Assembly (NCBI GenBank): GCA_050309795.1
Contig: JBNRMW010000006.1
Location: 1-64,000 of the forward strand
Source: JBNRMW01 sp050309795
Lineage (GTDB): Bacteria > Bacillota_I > Bacilli_A > Erysipelotrichales > Erysipelotrichaceae
DNA: 64,000 nt
Direction: 5' to 3'
Shown here: positions 62,573-64,000 of the stretch, piece by piece
Position numbering within the stretch: position 1 is the stretch's first letter
Layout of the letters: every line of letters starts with the position of its first letter
The notes under the pieces: generated by a model
Seen by the model: the letters and a program-made list of their open reading frames with translations, nothing else
Told to the model about the DNA's origin: nothing
The model's database searches: none
Position numbers and translations under genes: made by a program

Positions 62573-64000
62573 ATGAAGCATTTTTTTGAAAAACTAAAAG
62601 AAATGTCGCTATCGGTCATTCCTCTATACGTAGTAGTAATGATTTTACATGTCACAGTGATTCCTTTCTCAGCTCGGGAACTGGCCGTATTTACAGTTTC
62701 AGCGATATTATTCCTTGTTGGTTTAGCTCTATTTAACTTAGGTGTTGAAATTAGTGTTGAGCGCATGGGGAATTCAATTGGGCGAGAATTTACATTAAGA
62801 AAGAATTTGCCTTTAGTGATTATTGCTGGGTTTCTCATCGTCTTTGTGGTGACTTTTGCGGATCCTCAAGTATCTGTTTTGAGTCAACAAGTCTTTGATG
62901 CTTCGGGTGGTGTAATTAATCCTAATTTACTGAAAGCTGTGGTAACTCTTGGCTGTGGATTATTTATTGTTCTTGCCTTATTACGTGTTTATATGAATAT
63001 ATCTTTAAGAAAAGTCTTATTTTATTCATATATTTTGATGGCTGTATTAGGCGGAATTTTACTGCAGGTTAATCCAGGATTCTTTAGTGTCGCGATGGAT
63101 GCGGGTGGCGTGACAACGGGCCCATTAACATTGCCCTTCATTATGTCTATGGGTGTTGGTGTTTCTGAACTATCGAAATCCAAAGATAGTCAAGAAAATA
63201 GTTTTGGTTATGTCACCCTTGCTTTGATTGGTCCGATTATTTCGGTTATGGCCTTGGGTGTCTTATTTCCATTCGATGCCAGTTTGGCACAGTATGTTGC
63301 TAGTCCCCTACCAGATGGTGGCGTGATCCAACAGATTGGCCCGCTATTACTTCAAGAACTAAAAAATATTACGATGGCAATTGCGCCGCTTTTAATTATT
63401 TTCTTAATTATGAATCGCTTATTTTTAAAAATTAAAACCCGTCAATTACGTAATATTTTAGTTGGATTTATTTATGTGTACTTTGGAATTGCTCTCTTCT
63501 TAACCGGCGTTAATGGTGGATTTAGTATGATCGCAACGATTGTTGGCCAGAAGTTAGCCTTATACTCACCAATATTACTTATTGTTGTCGGTTTTATTCT
63601 AGGACTGATTGTGGTCTTTGCTGAACCGGGCGTATGGGTCTTGAATCGAAACGTTGAAGACGTTTCTGGGGGATATATTTCGTCTAAATTAATGATGATT
63701 GCCTTAAGTATTGCGGTGGGATTAGCCATCGTTATTTCCTTGCTTAGAATCTTTCTGGGTATCCCCTTCTGGATCATTTTAGTTCTGGGTTATGGATCTG
63801 CCTTTTTGTTAATGAGAAAAAGCCCACCATTATTTACAGCTATTGCGTTTGATTCAGGCAGTGTTGCAACCGGTCCGATGACCGCAACCTTCCTTTTATC
63901 TTTAGCTATTGGGGCGACACTAGCTATCGATGGAAATGTATTAGTAGAAGCCTTTGGGCTCGTCGCCATGGTCGCGATGATGCCGCCAATAGTTGTTCAA
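62573..64000 (+). CDS. DUF1538 membrane protein (3' end outside window)
   Basis: An open frame of at least 476 codons runs from ATG 62573 to the window edge, so the stop is not seen. The protein has about twelve membrane segments in two similar halves. A repeated motif, DAGGVTTGPLTLPFIMSMGV near residue 176 and DSGSVATGPMTATFLLSLAI near residue 427, matches the internal duplication of the DUF1538 family. GGAGG precedes the start at 62558-62563. The gene follows gyrA by 21 bases. Function is unknown; a transport role is a guess. Confidence 0.8.
   Translation, partial: MKHFFEKLKEMSLSVIPLYVVVMILHVTVIPFSARELAVFTVSAILFLVGLALFNLGVEISVERMGNSIGREFTLRKNLPLVIIAGFLIVFVVTFADPQVSVLSQQVFDASGGVINPNLLKAVVTLGCGLFIVLALLRVYMNISLRKVLFYSYILMAVLGGILLQVNPGFFSVAMDAGGVTTGPLTLPFIMSMGVGVSELSKSKDSQENSFGYVTLALIGPIISVMALGVLFPFDASLAQYVASPLPDGGVIQQIGPLLLQELKNITMAIAPLLIIFLIMNRLFLKIKTRQLRNILVGFIYVYFGIALFLTGVNGGFSMIATIVGQKLALYSPILLIVVGFILGLIVVFAEPGVWVLNRNVEDVSGGYISSKLMMIALSIAVGLAIVISLLRIFLGIPFWIILVLGYGSAFLLMRKSPPLFTAIAFDSGSVATGPMTATFLLSLAIGATLAIDGNVLVEAFGLVAMVAMMPPIVVQ

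Noticed and set aside
1..64000. Genetic code 4 (TGA as Trp)
   Set aside because: Many genes end in TGA that overlaps the next ATG and no conserved protein here carries an internal TGA, so TGA is a stop.

Overview
The window is a 64 kb chromosomal segment spanning the replication origin of a low-to-moderate GC member of the Bacillota (Bacilli-like). TGA is used as a normal stop throughout (many ATGA stop/start overlaps), so the code is 11 and not the Mycoplasma code. The tmk-holB-ricT-rsmI, pth-mfd-rqcP, rpmH-rnpA-yidC-jag and dnaA-dnaN-S4-recF-gyrB-gyrA blocks are typical of Bacilli. Isoprenoids are made from mevalonate. An Izemoplasmatales/Acholeplasmatales/Erysipelotrichales-like host fits, but I cannot fix the taxon. 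No transposase, integrase, phage gene or CRISPR array was seen.

Layout. 1-8.1 kb: a small hypothetical protein, a membrane protein plus methyltransferase pair, a DUF6054-like protein, a GH2 glycosidase with an MFS transporter, and a NatAB-type ABC exporter operon with a thioesterase and a lipoprotein. 8.2-11.9 kb: a YtrA-type (GntR) ABC operon with a clear operator, and a PerR-like Fur regulator. 12-20.8 kb: metG behind a T-box leader, an SPFH gene broken by an in-frame TAA, galK-galM, then rsmI-ricT-holB-tmk. 21-26.6 kb: small membrane proteins, a Nudix hydrolase with an unusual box, divIC, an HTH/lipoprotein unit and gpmI. 26.6-38 kb: rqcP-mfd-pth, tRNA-Ala(GGC), sbcCD, jag-yidC-rnpA-rpmH.

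38.7-53.6 kb: a 15 kb block between rpmH and dnaA. It carries an AraC-controlled sugar ABC importer with a GH112 galactosyl-hexosamine phosphorylase, a TctA-like carboxylate permease fused transcriptionally to the lower mevalonate pathway (mvk, mvaD, pmk, fni), and a BmrCD-type heterodimeric ABC exporter. 53.6-64 kb: oriC with about eleven DnaA boxes, dnaA, a second DnaA-box/AT-rich patch, dnaN, S4 protein, recF, gyrB, gyrA, and a DUF1538 membrane protein that runs off the end.

How it works together: the replication core sits on the right. Everything left of rpmH is mostly on the minus strand, pointing away from oriC. The 15 kb block is on the plus strand, pointing into oriC, so it is head-on to the leftward fork and breaks the usual rpmH-dnaA linkage. 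Sugar use (GH2/MFS, GH112/ABC, galK/galM) points to scavenging of galactosides. The most interesting points are the TctA-like permease in the mevalonate operon, the interrupted SPFH gene, a GyrA lacking both usual quinolone-contact residues, and genes that appear to be transcribed without leaders.
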